A DNA stretch of 17,535 nt from Planctomycetaceae bacterium UBA969 (GTDB lineage: Bacteria; Planctomycetota; Planctomycetia; Gemmatales; Gemmataceae). A program made the position numbers and the translations under genes. The DNA is taken from positions 14,994-32,528 of the forward strand of contig DBCB01000349.1 in assembly GCA_002303765.1 (NCBI GenBank), in the 5' to 3' direction. The notes under the pieces are model-generated. The model saw nothing but the letters and a program-made list of their open reading frames with translations. It ran no database searches and was not told the origin of the DNA. Shown here one piece after another: positions 14,636-17,535 of this stretch (position 1 is its first letter; each line of letters starts with the position of its first letter).

Positions 14636-16168
14636 TTACTTGGCGTCGATCACTTTAATTTTAACCTTGCCCATGACACGGATTACGGGAAGAAGTGGTG
14701 CAAGGGTTTGTTGATCGTGCCAGTTATGATCTGCAATTTTCAGATGCCCTGGCCCCACGATTCCTTCGCCCAAGGTAGCATCCATTCCAACCCATGCATT
14801 TTGTACATAGACTTCAGTCCACATATGAAACCCTAATTGAGGGGTGCGGGTTTTTGAATCTTCCACATACACCAACCCCAATGCGGTGCGCGAGGGAATC
14901 CCCGCGGCTCTGCACATGGCTGCCATCAGCATGGCGTGTTGTCTGCAATCGCCTTGAAGATCTTTTGCAATTTGTGCAGCGGTGGCAAAACCGACGGAGC
15001 TAGAGCCCTTCATGTTGTCGAATACAAACCGTTCGATTTTACGTACCTTCTTTAATTCATCGGTTTCATTACCCACCGCTTTGGCAGCGAGATCTTTCAC
15101 CTTGGCATCTGCGCTTTCGAGAAAGTAGCTGGAATCGAGAAAATCTTTCGCAGGTTGTTTTTCCTCAAGCCCTACATTCCCCAGTACTTTAAGTTCGAAC
15201 CAGCCATCCTCCAGCTTTTTAAGTTTCTGTCTGCCATCCACGGTAAATGCGGAAGCCCCTTCCATGCTTTCAAGTTTAAACTGATAGGTGACTTCTTCAC
15301 GGTGGTGTACATCGCGGATTTTTTTATCCAGCGTGATCATGGTGTTGAGGCCGATATCTGGAAGAACTGCTAAGTCGCCATCGTCTTTCTGGGCGAATTC
15401 TTTAGTGGTCCGATAAAGAAAGATGTTGCCTATGCCGGGAAGTTCCATCACCGAGCGCCTAGGGATGAAATCATCGCCCACCCAGGAAACCATTTTGGGA
15501 AGTTGCAGGGCGCTGCCAAAGATAGTTACTTTATCGGGTGCGACTTCGTAGCGCATAAGCCCTACTTTTTCACGGGTAGCTTTTGCAGGATTCTTTTTAT
15601 CTGTTTCTAAGAAATCCACTTCTTCCTTGGGAAAAAGCTCGGCTTGCATACGAACTGTTTGCATCAGGCTTGGTTCAAAGTTCAGATAGTCGAACTTGGT
15701 ACCCACCTTGGCTTTCATCAATAACGGAAGTTTTTCTTGTTTGTAGACGCCTATTGCTTTGTCGTTCCAATTTAGGGCACGAGGTTCGGGAACGCCTGGC
15801 ACTTTCAGCCATAATTTGCCATCTTTCACTTCGCCTTCCTGAATTGCCTGGCCCTTATCAAGGTGCTGAATCATGCGGAAGGATTTGATTTTACCCTCTT
15901 GGTCTTCAACCATTTCCGTATCCATTTTCATTGCAACTACAGATTTGTAGCGTTTGAGCATGAGTTGCATTTCAAGGCGGGTTTCAAAATGTTTTGTGCC
16001 ATCGGGTTGGACGATTTCTTTGACGGTCGAATGGAAGTTGCCACAGCGTATACCTTCGAGGTAGGCAGCATCCCAGTTATCTTGAATGATGGTGGTTTTG
16101 GGAGTTTGAGCCAGGCAAAGCGAGAAGCAAAGAAGAGTGCAGGGGATGGTAAGCAGGTATTTTCGCAT
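14636..16168 (-). CDS. Secreted transglutaminase-like cysteine protein
   Basis: A 510-residue protein with a signal peptide (cleavage after CLA, about residue 20). A long beta-rich N-terminal region (about 25-340) has no motif I can name; it begins DAAYLEGIRCGNFHSTVKE, a pattern I associate with planctomycete transglutaminase proteins. The transglutaminase-like core (PF01841) lies at about 370-470, with the full catalytic triad: C408 in GDCRQHA, H448 in FHMWTEV and D463 in MDAT. Such domains act as peptidases or cross-linking enzymes; which applies here is unknown. A GGAG about 5 bases before the ATG supports the start. It appears to be the first gene of a minus-strand operon with the sulfatase and the TIGR03032 gene. 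The upstream 142-base gap, shared with divergent mnmH, holds a 10-bp direct repeat. Confidence 0.92.
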   Translation of the reverse strand: MRKYLLTIPCTLLCFSLCLAQTPKTTIIQDNWDAAYLEGIRCGNFHSTVKEIVQPDGTKHFETRLEMQLMLKRYKSVVAMKMDTEMVEDQEGKIKSFRMIQHLDKGQAIQEGEVKDGKLWLKVPGVPEPRALNWNDKAIGVYKQEKLPLLMKAKVGTKFDYLNFEPSLMQTVRMQAELFPKEEVDFLETDKKNPAKATREKVGLMRYEVAPDKVTIFGSALQLPKMVSWVGDDFIPRRSVMELPGIGNIFLYRTTKEFAQKDDGDLAVLPDIGLNTMITLDKKIRDVHHREEVTYQFKLESMEGASAFTVDGRQKLKKLEDGWFELKVLGNVGLEEKQPAKDFLDSSYFLESADAKVKDLAAKAVGNETDELKKVRKIERFVFDNMKGSSSVGFATAAQIAKDLQGDCRQHAMLMAAMCRAAGIPSRTALGLVYVEDSKTRTPQLGFHMWTEVYVQNAWVGMDATLGEGIVGPGHLKIADHNWHDQQTLAPLLPVIRVMGKVKIKVIDAK

Positions 16169-16190
16169 GGTCGCTCCAGAGAGTATTCAG

Positions 16191-16232
16191 GCCCGATTCA
16201 AAATTCTATGGTAACTGATTTTGCCCGATTCA
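16191..16232. repeat. 10-bp direct repeat GCCCGATTCA, candidate operator
   Basis: Two exact copies of GCCCGATTCA lie at 16191-16200 and 16223-16232. They are 32 bases apart start to start, close to three turns of the helix, so a bound protein would meet both on the same face. The copies lie 23 to 64 bases upstream of the transglutaminase start and 79 to 120 bases upstream of mnmH. Regulation of either or both genes is inferred. Confidence 0.45.
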
Positions 16233-16310
16233 CAAGAATAAGTGAGGGAAAAATAAGCTTAAAGATTGCAGACTGGACTTCTTTGGATTGAGAACCACTA
16301 TACTAACTGC

Positions 16311-17357
16311 ATGATACATCAATTGGAAATCAGCGAATTTTTAGAGCAATCGCAGGGGCATCTTGCTCTCGATGTAAGAAGCGAGGGTGAGTACGACCAT
16401 GGGCGCATACCCGGGGCGGTTAATCTTCCTTTGTTCAATAACCTTGAGCGCGAAATTGTGGGAACCGCGTATAAGCAAAAAAGCAAACGCGAGGCAACCC
16501 TGCTAGGGCTCGATTTTGCGAGCAAGAAGATGTGCGACTTTGTGCGTTTCATTCAACCCAAGCTGAAAGACAACAAGGTATTTGTGCATTGTTGGCGTGG
16601 TGGTATGCGTAGCGAAAGCATGGCATGGTTGTTTAATCTTTTCGAACACGAAGTGTTTATTCTTCAGGGTGGGTATAAATCGTTTCGGAATCATGTGCTT
16701 GAAGTTCTGGACAAACCTCTTAATTATATGGTGCTTGGTGGGCGGACTGGCTCGGGTAAAACTGCAATCCTTCAGCGTTTAAAATCCCTTGGAGAGCAAG
16801 TTATTGATCTGGAAGGGTTGGCGCATCATAAGGGGTCTGCGTTTGGCGCCCTTGGGCAGTTGCATCCACAGCCCTCTAATGAGCAATTCGAAAATCTTCT
16901 TGCTATGCAATTGAAAGAGTTTGATTTGGAACGCAGGGTCTGGGTCGAGGATGAAAGTCGTTCAGTAGGTAAAGTTTTGTTACCCGAATTGTTTTGGAAA
17001 AGGTTATCGCTGGCCCCTTCGATGATCATCAATCTGCCTTTTGATGTGCGTGTTGAAAGATTAAAAGCGGATTATGGTGAAAACGAAGTAGAAGGGTTGC
17101 GAAATTCGATTAACAATATCAAGAAAAGATTAGGGCCAGATTGTACCGAGAAAGCGCTTTGTGCGCTTGAACAAAAAGACTTTGCTGGAGTAGCCCGGCT
17201 AGTTTTAGGTTATTACGATAAGCTTTACGACAAGGGAATTGCCAACAAGTTGAACCCTAATATCCGCCATCTGGATTTTGTAAGCGATCAAATCGACCAT
17301 ATCGCTAAACAGCTGCAAGAATCTGATTTAGAATCTTTAATTGCTATAAAGCGATAA
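16311..17357 (+). CDS. mnmH: tRNA 2-selenouridine synthase
   Basis: A 348-residue MnmH (SelU/YbbB), a cytoplasmic enzyme that converts 2-thiouridine at the wobble position of some tRNAs to 2-selenouridine, through a geranylated intermediate and using selenophosphate from SelD. An N-terminal rhodanese domain (about 1-130) carries the catalytic Cys C94 in HCWRGGMRS. The C-terminal P-loop domain has Walker A GRTGSGKT at 144-151, then DLEGLAHHKGSAFG and WVEDESRSVG, both typical of the family. Length is close to the E. coli protein (364). The frame opens at a TTG at 16266, but the ATG at 16311 starts just before the rhodanese domain and is preferred. There is no Shine-Dalgarno sequence. No selD is in the window. 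The gene stands alone and divergent from the transglutaminase operon. Confidence 0.96.
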   Translation: MIHQLEISEFLEQSQGHLALDVRSEGEYDHGRIPGAVNLPLFNNLEREIVGTAYKQKSKREATLLGLDFASKKMCDFVRFIQPKLKDNKVFVHCWRGGMRSESMAWLFNLFEHEVFILQGGYKSFRNHVLEVLDKPLNYMVLGGRTGSGKTAILQRLKSLGEQVIDLEGLAHHKGSAFGALGQLHPQPSNEQFENLLAMQLKEFDLERRVWVEDESRSVGKVLLPELFWKRLSLAPSMIINLPFDVRVERLKADYGENEVEGLRNSINNIKKRLGPDCTEKALCALEQKDFAGVARLVLGYYDKLYDKGIANKLNPNIRHLDFVSDQIDHIAKQLQESDLESLIAIKR

Positions 17358-17535
17358 AGGCAGGCAGAAAAGGCTTTAATGATTAATCGTTAAAGTCGTT
17401 AATATTACAGAAAAAGCCTAGTTATTAAGTTTTTGGCTATTTTTGACGATATTAGTTATTGCTTGGATCAACCCCAAAAGGTAGAATTTAAGCATATAGG
17501 TTTTGGATGTCCCCGCCTTATTAAAGATCACGCCT
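17358..17535. other. Gene-free tail with a recurring TTAAAGT element
   Basis: I see no gene here. AGGCTTT (17371-17377) and AAAGCCT (17413-17419) could pair around a 35-base loop, a weak terminator candidate for mnmH. Inside that loop, 17379-17400 matches the element upstream of the haem-protein gene (1939-1960) in 18 of 22 positions, including ATGATTAAT and TTAAAGT. This suggests an upstream region for a plus-strand gene beyond the window. Confidence 0.35.

Overview
This window looks like chromosome from a planctomycete (phylum Planctomycetota). A DUF1501 protein, a fused 'membrane-bound dehydrogenase / HEAT / CxxCH' protein of the type named after Planctomycetes-Verrucomicrobia-Chlamydiae bacteria, a DUF1080 protein, a sulfatase and a secreted transglutaminase occur together almost only in that phylum. 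Base composition is moderate (mid-40s % GC by eye), low for many planctomycetes, so I do not name an order. I see no mobile element, rRNA, tRNA or CRISPR array. Fourteen genes are well supported, plus one small membrane-protein gene, and most products carry an export signal.

Layout. Positions 1-529 hold one small two-helix membrane protein and AT-rich spacer. Positions 530-6192 (+) hold a Tat-exported DUF1501 protein, a 1003-residue PVC-type haem protein and, only 9 bases later, a GH171/NamZ-like DUF1343 protein. Positions 6410-7309 (+) encode an outer-membrane beta-barrel. It is tail to tail with a secreted permuted papain-like hydrolase (7318-8049, -), preceded by a short-chain dehydrogenase (8231-9034, -). 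An exported NTF2-like protein (9136-9582, +) starts divergently from the dehydrogenase and ends 2 bases from a small exported protein built of six exact 20-residue repeats (9585-10082, -). Then come an exported Dabb protein and a DUF1080 protein as a two-gene operon (10223-11600, +), closed by a strong hairpin terminator at 11624-11659.

Positions 16168 down to 11682 form a minus-strand run: transglutaminase, N-sulfoglucosamine-type sulfatase and a TIGR03032/DUF4915 protein. Divergent from it is the tRNA 2-selenouridine synthase gene mnmH/selU (16311-17357, +). The last 178 bases have no gene and probably lead into one beyond the window.

Taken together, this is mostly cell-envelope and polysaccharide-related machinery: sulfate-ester hydrolysis, peptidoglycan or glycoside cleavage, periplasmic redox and secreted hydrolases. 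The links between these genes are inferred from proximity. The least explained items are the 20-residue repeat protein, a TTAAAGT-type word recurring 25-55 bases upstream of several genes, and a 10-bp direct repeat 32 bp apart in the transglutaminase/mnmH intergenic region.
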